DNA from: Membranipora membranacea
Taxonomy: Eukaryota > Bryozoa > Gymnolaemata > Cheilostomatida > Membraniporidae
Assembly: GCA_914767715.1 (NCBI GenBank)
Contig: OU612070.1
Coordinates: forward strand, 19,458,025 to 19,522,024
Direction of reading: 5' to 3'
DNA length: 64,000 nt
The notes below the pieces were generated by a model. The model was not told the origin of the DNA. It ran no database searches and worked only from the letters and a program-made list of their open reading frames with translations. Positions 25,366 to 39,200 of this stretch are shown one piece after another; the first letter of the stretch is position 1; each line of letters starts with the position of its first letter. The position numbers and the translations under genes were made by a program.

Positions 25366-28300
25366 CTATACATCTTGGCCACTAGTCTGTAATATAGAGT
25401 TACTATAAGCTAAGTTCCAGTAGTGTTCCACGCCGTGACGTTTAAACTGTTCTCTGGCGAATGCTTCAGTGGGACAAGCTTTAAATCGCACCTCAGTAAA
25501 CGCTCTCTGCGTAACCTCACCCTGCAAGAATAATAAGCATTATAAATATAGGAAGTCTTGCCCATTCACCATAGGGTACTACAGGGAACACCCGCACATA
25601 TAAATTACCCAAGCTGAATTAATTATTGCAATGCGAAGGATTGGACAGTAAGGCACACAGTCTACATGGCTGATAATAGACGGATAAATAACCAAATTTA
25701 ACATCCTCAGCTAAATCGAGGGTGATAGTTATTCCAAATATTGGCAGAGGCATCCAACATGATCACACAATTTCTAGTTTTACACAATAGTCCCGAATGT
25801 TATATGGTTCTATTGGCAAAAGGAGTGAGCTGTACCTCACGTTATTTTCATCACTGAGAGAGACTGACTACTACTCACCTCCCAGACAAGCTGACAGTAT
25901 TTGTTTTGTTTACTTGGTCTGTCTCCATCCTCGTCATCAGAATCATCTACAATATAATCAGATTATTTAATCATATATTATATAATATAATAAAAGATAA
26001 TTGTATTATTGTACTTTTTCTCTCCAATGTCAGCATGTCATTTTGATACAACCATAAACATATAAATACCTAATTTATAATATTTATGGATATAGCTACT
26101 GGAATGAAATAGACTGCCAATAAAAGTGTAAAAATAAAAATAAAAAATAGCATCCTTTTATCAGAAGCTCAAAATAATTGTTGCCACAATAAAAACTATA
26201 AATATATCATAATATTATATTTGTAGCATATTCTGTTTACCATGAATTTCACCTCCATGGTGTGAATACAGGGGAAGATTGAGATTTTGTTTTTGTTGTC
26301 GCCTGTCCTCACTCAAAAATATGGTTCTGAAAATTTTAAATGGTAGGCCATCATCGACCAATTAACCATGGGGAGGGAATAAGGGAGTCTACAGTTAGGA
26401 TTGGGACTGTAGAGAATTTCAGGCCATAGAATAGTAACCATACACCATGTGAAGTCTAGCTATAAGTATAAAACTTTGAACTGGTACTTCAATGGTGCAG
26501 ATATTGCGGCCTCGCCACTAACGCACTAATATTTCGCCGCCCACGCTTCGGGATGTGGCATGTGATAAGACACCTGATTTTGATCAACCTTACATACACC
26601 CTACACGGGATTGTGATGCATGGCAAACATACCAAATTAGACTGAATACACAATTAACCACATTAATTAATCTGTGCCCCCTCACCATCATCCTCTTGTT
26701 GTTTTCCTCGTCTTCCTGTCTCTCCCCACTTTATACGATGTAACATTAACCTCTTAAATTTCTTCTGTTGTTTCAAACCTGTATTCAAACATCAGAATTG
26801 TGAGACATGATACACACAGAAAACTCTTATTGACTGGAGATCACATCCACTTCGCTATACAAAATCTTGTTCTCCACTAGTGGTTGAGTTTTCAATAGGC
26901 ATTTTTAAAAGTAAAAATCTCAATTCATATGCGAGTCTAAGTACCAACACCATATCTAAACACGGACAGACCAATGGCTTGCACTGTCGCATTCTGATTT
27001 AAATGTAAATTTTTGCACCAAAGAGAGACAGCCATTCTAAAAAAAATTGAATTCTTGTTATACCATTCCAACAAAGTAATATTCAGCTTTGTGGTGCACG
27101 CCTGTAAGAGACTGAGATCATAGTCTCAGAGGCAAGCAGCAATCAATGTAACACAAAACATGGATATCTGAGTTTAATAGCTATAAACCCTACCTCCTTC
27201 GACGACAATACAGTTACAGTCTTTGAAGACGACAATCATCCCTGTCATGTAGAGTTGTGTAGCATTCGTCTCTATCTTAAACTTGTGTGCTGGATTTCTT
27301 AAATCTGCCACACTGAAAAGAAGAATACAATGGCATAGACTCTTTTTAAATCTGTACTGAATCTGTCCATTGTGGTTTGGTAATAATAAGGGTACCTCAC
27401 CTATCTAGATCACAATTTTGGAACCAATTTTCCTACATTCTGATTTGCGCCTGCCCCTTTACTTACAAGCTGCCATCAGATTGCTTTTTACAGCAGCTTG
27501 TGAATTTATAATGGAAACTCAATCTATAGCCTATCATGTACCAAACTTTATAGGTCACCAGTTTAATCACTCCTATGTCAGTATTATCAAATTAGAATTC
27601 CTAGGACGTAACAATATAGGATTTTTGATCTTATATCAAGAAGACTATGCTGGACACCTGATTGCTTGATTTAGTATATGTTCATAAGATTCTCAATCAC
27701 ACTGTGAACAATTATTCTCCCGCGCAACATAAGTTATTAGCTTTTTTACACACTTCAATAAAGAGTTGCCCTCTCTCTGAACTTTTAGTTCAGAGAGAGG
27801 GCAACTCGAAATTGAGTTCAAACATACAAGAATTCAGATAAGACATGACAAGTTTCTCCATAGTATACCTATAGACAGCCACCCTGACCCCATGAGTTGT
27901 GTCTTCTTTTATTTTATTAGCTTTCTTCTCCTTCCGCTGCTCTGGCGTCAATTTTCTTGCAGCATTCGCTTCTTCGTGAGCTCTGAAAAAAAACAACAAA
28001 TTCTATATTGAGAAATACATATAGATAATATCATTACCTCATAAAACATTGAGGCAAGATGTAAGGCGCACTGACATGTGTAGAATATGTGATGATGAAA
28101 GTATCATCAGAAAGAGATTTTATATTCTATATATTCTTTCCATTAACCAAAGTTGTGAGAGCAGCGGTAAAGTACATATCATATTTTCCACCGACTATGT
28201 ACACAGCGTTCAACGAAAAACAGTGATATCAAGGTTTTTCAACAAACAAGGATCTGCTTATATTTACTTCAGTGACAATTTGAGACATGGTTTTTTAGTC

Positions 28301-31300
28301 AAATTCAATTTTCCCTTTGTCTATTACAAGGTCTGAGCATTTTCCCATAGTAAGTCTGAACAATTCCTTTGCTCAAACTTACTGCAATTAATTGGATATT
28401 ACGTTTTTATTGTAATATATGTATGTATGTGAGAAAATCATATCAAATGGTTGGGCCTGGTAAGAACAAATGTCTCTTTGTACATGTGGTGGTAGTCCTG
28501 AGAAGGACTGGTTCTGTTTGAGAACAATTCTCTTCATCCCTTCTCTGCCTCTTCTCTAAAGGCCTGAGCTTATTAAATACAAGCCTGCTCTCTAAATGCC
28601 TCTATCTCCTGTAGTTTGAAAGCTTTCCTCTGCAGATATTCTCCATACATACACAGCATACCAGATACACAATCTCTCTGTACCTGCAGTGTATAAACCA
28701 GGGCTAACCTCTCATCTCTCAATGCTCTCTCTAGTCTGACATTTATAGTCTGCAAGTAATCTTTGATGAGAAGATACTGTTTAGCCGATCTGTCCATTTC
28801 TCGGACTATCTCCTCAGATAAATCATTGAGCATATCTGAGTTGAACTGATCTGAGTTGTAAGCCTCCATGATGATAGTATGATTATCTAAGTTTATTCTC
28901 GGTGTAGATGTGTTCGGTTCTGTATCGATGTGGGTTATGATGGGTTGAAGCTGAAGCCCTACTATTTATGGTAGAGCTTGCAGATAAGCATTGATGCCTG
29001 TCATCCGTTGTGTCATGTCATCTACATGCTGTGCCATAGCATGACCCTGTGTAATCCCATCAATATACTGTGTCATAACATGACCTATGCCCTGTCGTGG
29101 TGCTTTACTATAGCCTGCCATATTATGTGACAATTAACCCGACATGGCTTCATAACATAATGCTGGTGACAATATTAGTTAATTGGCTTCAATTACATTA
29201 ATGGGTTGAATTGAATAACAAAAGGATTAGTTTTTAATTTACAGCCAAAGGGGGATTATGATATTATGAACTTTGACAATCAGTCAGTATAGCTGATGAA
29301 GATGATGAATACAAGAGGATTTGCTGTCTAGTCTCCCAAATAATGGCTTCGTACCAATGGGGTAGAGAAGCAAATGCTTGATTCTGAACTTCTTCAAAGT
29401 ACAACTATTGGTATCATTGTTTTAAAGCACTATTTTCATTGCATTTAGCATACTATATATTTTTGCGTCTTGTTGCCATTTGTACTTTTCCATGACACTC
29501 ACATAGTTTGCAAAGTTTTAGTTGTCAGATGTCTCTCGCAAATATTGGCGGTGTCGGTGTATGTAATTTACCAGCAAATTATCTAACTCGAATTTACAAA
29601 AATAGCAGATGAAAGATATTTTTGCTGCTCTCGGCGAGCGCATGTCTGCTACCATTACCATGAAATTGTCAATCATTTTCGTTGCACTGTTGTTCATACC
29701 TGCTAGTAATTTAACAACCCAAAACTGGCCCATATATTTGACATCACCATACCCATCCCAGGCCCATTGAAGTCGGTTTGGAGGCAAAAAAAACCTGTTT
29801 GTAAATTTTGCAATGTGTTAGCTAATGGCGATATTTAGAATGTCGTTGTCGCTGCAATATACAGTTCTGTAAATAGTAACACTGAAAGTTGTAATAACAT
29901 AACATACTTTTGTCGTTTAGCCATCTGCGCTCTAACATGAGCCTCCACTTTAGTAGGGTCCTGTACTGCATCTGTACCCAACACTCTCATCAAATTAGCC
30001 ATTTTAACCTACAAAAGTACAGAATCGCTTGTTTCAACCAAATCACACAAGATAAAATTTCTTGAACATCAACAAAATTGAGATATAGTTTCTGAGAACT
30101 CATTTGGGCACTGAGCCTACAAAATTAAAGGCCCTTGAGGACTATTTTCACCTGAAGGGTATTTTAAAATCACAGTGGAGGCATCATTTCGTGGCACATT
30201 TGAAGGAGGAGGCAGAAATCAAATTTTTACTTTAGGAATATTTGTATAATTTCGATAGTTCTAGAGGGTGGAGTGCTGGTGATATAGTGGCCATTTATTA
30301 GGGTAGCCTAAAATGCAATGGAAACTGGTTGGTTATTGTATTACTATAAAAGTATCCTCACCCCATAGACTTAATAATTAACTGGATTAAATTTGATTTA
30401 CACTAGAGCAGGCGTCTGTTAAAAATCACACTGATCACATGATATTCTATTGCATGTGTATCTCTGATCGATGAGAGTGAACTAATTCACTTATCATGAG
30501 TACCATCGCAACGCAAGGAATTTGATGTTACCGCCCGAGTTCAATTTTACAGGGGCAGGCACATGTTCTAGTAATTAATTGTCTCTCACGATCAGAGATA
30601 CACATGTTAATAGTGAAGTCTCAATGTCCGTGTGGTTGAGAGTAAGATATCTCACCTTAGGTTCTGGGGGAGCTATTAAACCGAGTCTGATTTTCTCAGT
30701 TTGCTCTTTTTGTGTCTCTGCCCGGTTCTGTCTCCGTATCTTCTTCCTCTCTTTCTTAGTCAGCATGACTGGAATCACTACAGGCGCATCTGATATTGCT
30801 GCAAATGATAAGAACTTTAAACATTAGGGCATGAAGAATGAATAATGAACACATTTTTAAATTTCTAACATTTGAACAGCATTTAAATATCTCAGCTACT
30901 AAATTCAAATTCCTGCAGGAAATAAAGTACTGAATATTGCGATATCTCCTATTGTCATGAGCTACGACAAATAAATTGCTACCCAAATATATATGAGACA
31001 ATCAGTTAACAAAACTGTGTGTTAGGCTCATAAAATATCAGCAACAAAGCGAGTTCAGCACCAATACTCAAAGAAGCCCAGATAGCTATTGTATTCTTCT
31101 CAACTACAGATTCCAGAACTATCGATTGACTTATGCATCAGCACACCGCATAATAACAAAGGCTTCCCATAAACCATTGCAGCACATATTACCTGGAGGT
31201 TTAAGTTTTGTTGGATGCTCCACTAGATTCGAGATGGATTCATATTTTTCGAGGACCTTCTCTGGAGTGCTGTCATCCACAGCAATGAAGTCTTCATAGC

Positions 31301-34300
31301 TGTCAACAAAAAACAACAAATAATAATATGCACTACAGTGAATCAGTGCATGTGTTGATTTTAATTTACATCAAATAATCCCCATATCGTTATATAGCAA
31401 AGTTAAGCCCTGAACTTGCATTTTAAAAGTAGACTATTATGTTTATAGCAATATCAACATATCACATCAATACGATTACAACACATCAACAATAAAACAT
31501 TACACTCATACCAATACATTAGAGCAATACTAATATATTACGCTAATTCATTACAAGAGAAGTAAACACCTTAGGGAGCTGGAACAATGAACCTCAAAGC
31601 TCCCTTATACTTATACTAATACAATACATCAACAATAAAACGTTACACTTAAATACTAATACATTACATCAATACAGAAATTACACTTACTTATCAGTGG
31701 ACATAACATAAGAGTCCCACCACTCTACCTCGGGTACCTCTCCTTCCCTCGGCTCCTTCTTTGGTAGAATAGAGGCTAATTTTGCTGCTGAGGCTATACC
31801 TGTTCTCTTGGCTGCAAAACTGATCTCATTCTGTAGCCGTTCCAGCTGTGCCTGAAATACAAAAGCGCAAACCATACATCAACAACAAAAAGATGTTTTC
31901 AGTATTTTAACATATTTTTCCCATGCTGTGTGTGTTGAAGACATAAACAAGTATTTATGAGTTTTTCATGTTCGAAGAGTTGAAAGAGGACAACTCTCAG
32001 TCTGTAGTTTGGAAAACGCTGCCAAAATATTTGGTATTTCAACTATCAATAGTAGTCATTATTTAGGTGATAAGCTAGTCTGGAATTTGTTATTGACCAT
32101 ATTGAGGTTGAAAATGTAGCTAACCTTGGTTCGCAACTTCTGAGCTTGAGCTTCAAACTTTCCTTTCTCATGAAACTTGAATCCTCTTTTGGGCCTCGAT
32201 GCAGCAGCTAGACTATAATGATAATAAATACAAATATCTTTATTATGCCAGGTAAAACAGCAATGATCAGATTTGATAGTAATAGCAAAATTCAGATTTA
32301 AATATTTTCGTGACAACTGAACAAATATAATAAAAAATGAGAATGAAGTTTTTAAACTTAAAAAAAAAAAAAAACCCAAAATGTACTAAATGGCCAATGG
32401 AGAATGCATGCTTTCCTAGAGGTGAACTATCTCAGTTGAGGTATATTAATTATTTTTTTTAATCAGTAGCCCGTGGTGTACTTACGTGACCCTGGGGTCA
32501 AAATATTTAGATTCACTAATTTCCTCTGGAGGTTTTTCTATAGCTGTTTTAAACTGCTCTCTCCTCTTAGCTCTGATGTTAGCCTGTAAATATCAACTCA
32601 ACATCCATAGTAAGGAGAAACATTGATTGGAGTTATCTTACCCCACAACTGATTATCAGCAGGATTTTCACTCTTTTGTTACCACTGGATTAGACATGAA
32701 GCGCAGCAGATGTCTCAACAGCATAAGTTTAAATACATGATACAGAAGACCTGTCAATTTTCAAATTGAACTGAAATGTTTTACGATAAATAGGTGATAT
32801 ATCTTACTCTCAATGACAAAGATGAAAGCATAGAGGTCACCTACTTAACAAATAGACCACTTTCACTCACCTAATGACTGAGCCATTTCAGTTACGTAAT
32901 TTTTAAAACCCAAACTTTGACGTGACCGAGTAACCAGTACTTACTTTGAGTGTGGGAACATATTTAGTCTTCATCTCCAAAACTTCTCCTGTCGAGGCGT
33001 CTACTGTACGTCCCATCTCATCCAGAATCAGGGGAGTGGGTCTACAGATAGGAAATATTTATTATAAGCATGGGAATCTGGGCATCCTTTGCAGAGACTT
33101 TGAATTAGGTTGGCTACATATGTGAGCAGATAACTCATAAGTAAGAATGCAGCAAAATTCACTACACATCTTCGAAACCCGAAAATAGAAAAAAACTAGA
33201 TAGCTTTGTTAACACAAGATGAATGAATATTTATCTTGTTGTTGGTTGACTGTTGAACATAAACTAGCAAAACCATTGGCTAGGAGACTCAAGGTTACTA
33301 TTATTTTGAGAGAAGATTAGACATTAGCTAGCCCAATCGCTTTTTCAAGCAAGTGCTAAATGGCGAAGCTGTCACACCTCTAGGGTTTTCTCTCTATACC
33401 CTTGGCATAATTGAGAGTGTAAAAGCTAAACTTTGTTTTTTGTTGATGATATTGTAAACTTATTATATTGTATTTCTACCCATACAGCAAGGATTGTTTG
33501 GGATCTTTTCAGACAGTCAGCTACTTACTTAGCAGAAGGGGCGCCGTTAGCAGATGAAGGGGGTAGTTTCTGAGCACCTGGCAGACTAGGTAAGGAGGGC
33601 ATGTTCCACGTACTCTGTATACGGGCCTGTAGATCTGCCGCTCTCTTAGCTTTAGCCATAGCGTCGGCGTAGTGATCATTGTCAGTCAGGGGGGTCTGTC
33701 AATTAGAAAGAGCAATGCTTTACTAAATCAAGTTATCACCATCACATCAAATTTATCACTCACTTGGTCTTTCAATTAGACGAAATCGCCTCAAATTGCT
33801 CACTCATAATGTATATAGTTCCATCAATGACTGAGCGATTTGAAAAACGATTTGAATGTGAGTCATATACTAAAATCAGATATCAGGTGGAGACAATTTC
33901 TGTTAAGAGCGATAAGAAAGACAAACACAGATGTCAATCGAGAGCATATCATTTTGAACCTCATTTGAACCTGCACTTTTTTCTGAAAATTTCAAATGAC
34001 CATGAATAACACACATCTCAAATTGGTTCATGAAACATTCTACGCCTTCTATTCTTTTTCTTCATATCACATTTCAGTGCTGTAAGAATTCACGTTAATC
34101 ACAATCACAAAATTGGATGCAAAAATGAAGCTAAACTCTTATACAACGTACCTTAATATGCAGATCAACTTTCCTCTTTGTGATATCAGCTTTAGCCTGA
34201 CTCATCATAGCTTTAATAGCTTCAGGAGATATCATACCCTGCACAGACGCTGCCACTGTAGGGGGGGCTGTCGTCTGCAGTGCCGGTTTATTCTCTGCCT

Positions 34301-34893
34301 CCGCATCATCCTTACGCCGCCTTTTACTGCTGCTGTCCACTTCTTTCTCTTCCTGTAACAGCAGGAGGGGATGATCAGAAGAGCGTGCGTTTTATGCATT
34401 GAGAGCTTTATTTGAACCTTGGAGTCTATTAAGTTGCTCATATTTAAGTGTACACAAAGACCAATGCATGTTGTATATAGTTGGGTAGTTACTTATGATA
34501 AAGTTATGTAAGATTTACATGGTGAACAATATAATGCCTTTCTGGGCATGATCAATTAGTCGTGGTAAGAGTGCCCCCTCTCATTCTCTGCATTATGATG
34601 TCAAATTGTACAGGAAGTTTTGGACACTTATTGTGATTGGCTGAGGATGGTAAAAATTGTTAATTGCATGTAGTGTTTTATGATTTTTGATACCATGAAA
34701 CTAATCATAAAAGGCAAGAACAAATTGTTAGCAGCCTCAGGAATTTAGCATAATTTAAATCCTAGAGATTAAAGCAAACCTTTCTCTTGCGTCTGCTCGA
34801 GTCTCTGTCATCCTTCTCTCTATGAGCTCTGCTGCCATGATCTCTATCATGTCTACTGGATTTGTGATCTCGCTCCTTGTGACGGCTTGACAT
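25366..34893 (-). CDS. PRPF3: U4/U6 snRNP protein PRPF3 (15 exons, 608 aa)
   Basis: Exons: 34893-34780, 34352-34152, 33695-33529, 33041-32945, 32583-32486, 32212-32125, 31851-31691, 31299-31193, 30798-30656, 30008-29908, 27982-27869, 27312-27194, 26778-26686, 25946-25879 and 25521-25366. All phases match. The protein is a component of the U4/U6.U5 tri-snRNP in the nucleus and binds U4/U6 RNA. Diagnostic matches to animal PRPF3 include [67 protein letters not shown] and [17 protein letters not shown]. The C-terminal DUF1115-type region ends in [12 protein letters not shown]. The N-terminus is an Arg/Ser/Lys-rich stretch starting [11 protein letters not shown]. The PWI domain at the start of human PRPF3 (683 aa) is absent, and an in-frame TAA lies just upstream of the ATG. 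Exon 3 begins inside a MITE terminus. It shares a 1.36-kb divergent upstream region with PIGH. Confidence 0.95.
27763..27807. repeat. perfect 20-bp-stem hairpin
   Basis: GAGTTGCCCTCTCTCTGAAC is followed after a 5-bp loop (TTTTA) by its exact reverse complement. It lies in the PRPF3 intron between exons 11 and 12. The loop is too small for a typical microRNA precursor; it is probably a short palindromic element. Confidence 0.85.
28573..29121 (-). pseudogene. small nested reading frame interrupted by one in-frame TAA (51 aa + 98 aa)
   Basis: Inside the PRPF3 intron between exons 10 and 11, on the same strand, an ATG at 29121 opens a 51-codon frame ending at TAA 28968-28966. The very same frame continues open through ATG 28869 to TAA 28575-28573, giving 98 aa from that ATG. 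Both parts look coding: Gln/Met-rich helices ([20 protein letters not shown]) upstream, then charged amphipathic helices ([33 protein letters not shown]). There is no intron. It may be a pseudogene with one nonsense change, two short cistrons, or a readthrough gene. I do not recognise the family; an intronless origin suggests a retrocopy or mobile-element gene. Confidence 0.45.
33689..33860. mobile_element. one-ended MITE copy abutting PRPF3 exon 3
   Basis: The plus strand starts GGGGGGTCTGTCAATTAGAA and then follows the 22018 element (AGAGCAATGCTTTACTAAAT..., CACTCACTTGGTCTTTCAAT) for about 160 bp. The far terminal repeat is not found. On the minus strand its terminus reads ATTGACAG|ACCCCCC, and the AG is the acceptor used by PRPF3 exon 3, whose first codons (ACC CCC CTG) run through the end of the repeat. 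Confidence 0.75.
34486..34532 (+). repeat. dispersed repeat fragment, copy 2
   Basis: Contains CTTATGATAAAGTTATGT followed by AGATTTACATGGT, matching 15671-15717. It lies in the first PRPF3 intron. Confidence 0.6.
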
Positions 34894-36251
34894 GGTTATA
34901 TTCTTGGTTGGTTACTTTGATGATATAAATCCTATTTGAACTGCTGCTAAATAAAATAACGCAGAATGTTTTCACTATGTTGACTTAGAGCAATGTGATA
35001 ATGGTGGCCAATGCAACGTGTTTCCATTTTTGGCATTTTACGCTTGAATCAGGACTACAAAGGATTTTTGTTGTTGTTGAAACTGACAACTATTGCCAAA
35101 TTTGATGGCATAGCATACAGCTCAGGCCATTATTATGGCAAAGTGATATGACCACATGTGGGGTGTTTTACAAGAACCAATTTTTGGACATTTAAGATGA
35201 CCAGAATGTTTAAGGACTAGAACTAAAGAATATCTGTAGCACACTGTAGGCCTATATCTATAGATATATGTCCAGATAAAACTTTCAAAAAAATTTAACA
35301 TAAATTGTATAGGCCCTAACCATGAAGACAATAATTACATATACATTAAATGTGTAGTCAGGTAACAACAATTTTACTAACTTGGTTGAATCATATAATT
35401 ATACCAAACTTGACGCCCCTCACCCCACCCTGGCATTCATACTTTCTCCAAATCATTCTGAAAATGGTACATGTCAGGAGGAAGGGGGCAACCCCCATGT
35501 GCCAATGATTCAATGCATGGGCCTAACTGAGCTAAGCGAGGAAGTGGGACACTGCATGCTACAAGTAAACTTGGAACTAGTAGTCTATCACATTTACTAC
35601 ACCTCCCTTCCTTTGCTCTCAATCATAACTATGGAGTTACTCTTTGCCATAACTACTACCACCATGTGCTGGCATTGAAAGCATGTCTCGTCTGTGTCTT
35701 TCTTTTACCAGGGAGTTACAACAAGGTAACTCTTGACTTTTACCCATATATGGTTTTTTGGGTTCATACTGAACTACTGCAATCAAAGTATCTAATGCTA
35801 GCAACTGCCCAACAGTTACACTGATTAGAAGAACAACAAGCGCAGGCCCATGGTGATGATGATGATTGTAGCTGACACTGACAGGAAAGACTAGAGTCAA
35901 GAGTGGTCTCACTCTGCAGTCCTTTCCCATTGAACTTGAAGAAAGTCCATTCCAAATGATTCAATAATCATGCAGGTCATATTCAGATTTATGTGCTATA
36001 CTTTGCTCATCATTAGAAGCTGCTGGGATTTAAGGATATCATATGGCACACATGCAAGTAGATTCAAAATACACAATTTGACAATTTAATTTTAAAACTT
36101 ATTTTTTTATTTCGACTTCATTTTATGTTAGCCTGAGCTTTTATAAATCACTGCATTGTATCGAGCTAGAATTTAAAAAGATTTATGTCAACTAAAGGTC
36201 GATTCTAGAATGTGTGTACAGTTCTCAGCCTATTCTCTGCTCTCCTGCAAC
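34894..36251. promoter_or_regulatory. shared divergent promoter region of PRPF3 and PIGH
   Basis: 1.36 kb separates the start codons of PRPF3 (-) and PIGH (+), so both promoters must lie here unless unseen 5' exons exist. I see no CpG-rich stretch or obvious core elements. The open frames at 35.1-36.0 kb look random on both strands. Confidence 0.4.
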
Positions 36252-39200
36252 ATGTCAGCCTCCACTGCAAAAGGAAAAAAATTGAGAGACTCAGAGAAGA
36301 GAAAACTGAGTGAGGTGAGGAACATAATTTGAGTACACCTTCAAGTCTACTCATTGATTTAATTTGATCAGTATGCACAGGTAGGTGGTAAGACTACCTG
36401 TTATAAAGGACACATGTGCAGTTACAAACAAACTTATGTGTGTTATTTAGTAACTAACTAATAATTAATATGTCCTCCCGTAACTACTGTTGGTTGAACC
36501 TCTTAGAAGTCAGTGCTGTCACTATCTATAGAATATATATCTATAGTATATGGATAGGCCTTCTACTATTACCAAGCATGAGTTGGCTATCTACTGTACA
36601 CACATACACTACAGCAATTTCAAGACAATCATAATCAAGGTTTGAAATACCCTGTCTTTACAAGCTTGTCATGTAAATCAGTAAACAACAATGACTTCCC
36701 AACCTCAAAACCTCTGCCATCATCTCATCTTCTTTGAAGCTCTCAAATCTTGATTCCAGTTTTGAAAACTTCGATGGAGGAAAGTGGGTGGGCTGCACAA
36801 ACACGCAGGTCCATGGTGGTCAGGGTGTCTATCTTGTGAGGCTAATCACCACTCTATATATATCATGAGCGAGAAATACAGACAGTTAAAATGCTTAAAC
36901 AACATCCACAGGTGGTTGAAAATGGAATGCCGCTTCAGCTTAGTTCTATTAAATTTCCAAACTACCAAGTTTTAGTGATTTGATGAAGCTCTGTTGTATG
37001 TTGGTGTATTGATTATTTTAGATGGAGTTTGCAGCTTCAAATGAGTGGCAGCTACAGACCAAAGACCACTCCGATGCCTGCAAATCCTATAGTGCTGTCA
37101 GGGCCACTCTCAGAGCGTGGAGAATATTGTTCTCTCCTATGTTCATGTTTCTTTGGATGCCAATAGCTACTTTTTTCATCATGAACATCGACTATGTCAA
37201 CAAGTTCCCAGAAAAGGTTGGTGTACCGACTATCGTTATTGCATCAATTTTCAAGAAAAGTACTAATTCTCATATCTCGATTGTTGTTCAGGGTGTATTG
37301 GTGACGCCCTGGATAAACAAATAAATAATAGTGTTGGATCTCAGCTAGATTTTTAAGGTACCTGATTGGTCAAGTACGGAACTCGTCATCACTATGGCGA
37401 AAAGCGTTAGCAGAAGTTATGAGCTTTTACCTTAGGAGCTCATAACTCCATGCAAAGCCACTGGCAAATAGATTTGAGGCCAAATTCATCTATTAATTAT
37501 GAATGCTGGTGGCTCTGCTGGGCAAAGCTCAGCTGCGGCAGCAGTGGTTTAATAAATTGATAAATATCTTGTGATGACTCCTCCCCACCACAGACTACCT
37601 GTATAGCCTAAATTGAGCTTTGAGGTAACTTTACTCGAACACCAATAAATTAAAGAAGTTGTGTCCTCTTGAAGACTGAGTTGATATGAAATGAATACTT
37701 GGTCTGTTATGGATTGTTCTTTAGATCCTGGTTATGGCTGTGTTTTATATGGCTGGTATGTTGTTCTGTATGAGATGCATACAAGCCTTCCATGTCTCAG
37801 CAGGTAAGGCACCGATAGCAAACCCTAATGCAGTTATACACATAGGATTCAGTTGAGTGATGGTGCTGTCTCTGTCAGTCGCTTTTGCAAATATCCACGA
37901 TTATATTTAATTTTTTCAACAGTAGGCTCAACAGTGCAGTGAGTTAGGCTACGTGTTGCATATTTAGGATGACGATCTCAATGCCATAGGTTGAGATTCT
38001 TCGGTCAGCACTTGCTTCTTGCCTTTTCTTTTATGGGCAATTGTGACTTTGTTGATAGAATTATTGAATGTCTCCAATTTTTAATGATTCAAGACTTGCG
38101 ATATTTGAAAAATACGAAAAATGTTTGATGCAAAAGCCTGCTACAATAGTCCCACCTTCTTCATATTACTTGCACTTGCCACTTCACCATTTTTTTTGTA
38201 CTTCTATTTAAAGAGTGTGTAAAAGTGATAAGATCTCTAGGCATTCAAATCAGCACCGTTTACTCCTCTGGGCAGGAAGTTACCATATTCTACCCATCAT
38301 CCTTTGTACACAGTATCATCATCAATGAGGGGATATCAATGGTAAGCAGTGGTAAAAGTCCTCTGGCATATATCCACCGAACTTAAAATACAAGCATGTT
38401 CTGATTTAACACAAAGACGCCAATGACAAATTGAAAATCAAGCCAAGTAATTCCGATCGTTGTGTATATCAGGGTTCTACGCTTAACTTAAATGACCTAA
38501 CAAGAAACTAAATTAACAGTCGACATAACCATTTATACCTGAGTGAACAGACTCTACTTTTGAATTGACTGGAAATTGATAGATTGTACATACAAAAATA
38601 ATGGTTTGTTATTAATTTTGCAAGTTTTAATTTAGGTTTTCTATATTTTCATTGTAGCATCAGGTGTTTTACTACATGGCTGTGGTTCTGAAGAAGGATC
38701 AGGTCATCACTAAAGTACATCCAATATTTATGGTGAGTTCAGCTTCAAGATATTAGTCTAATTATCAAAATACCACGCTTTCAACATTTTGGTAAACATG
38801 TGCTCATGCACCCATGTGCACAATGTAATAATATGTTTCCTATGTTGGAGTTGTCCACTTAATATCAAGGTGTAGGCGACTTCGAAGTATTAGACAGTTA
38901 TTTTGGCAACTATGCATTTGGGGGATTACATGTGGAATAGCTACCAAAATACCAAAATCCCTATCATGAATTGGTCATCATGGCATGTAGTCATACTAGT
39001 CTCAGTGTCCAAATGTTGGCCATGAAGATGGTAGTAGCATTTCATTGCAACCATATTATTGCTGGTGATGTGGCTGATAATGATATGCTTTTAACATTTG
39101 AGCACTTAAAGACTTAGTTTGAGGCTGCTCTTTTGTATCACATCTTATTCTCCATATTTTATTCTATCATGTGAGCGATTTTCAGCTTTAGAATCCAAAT

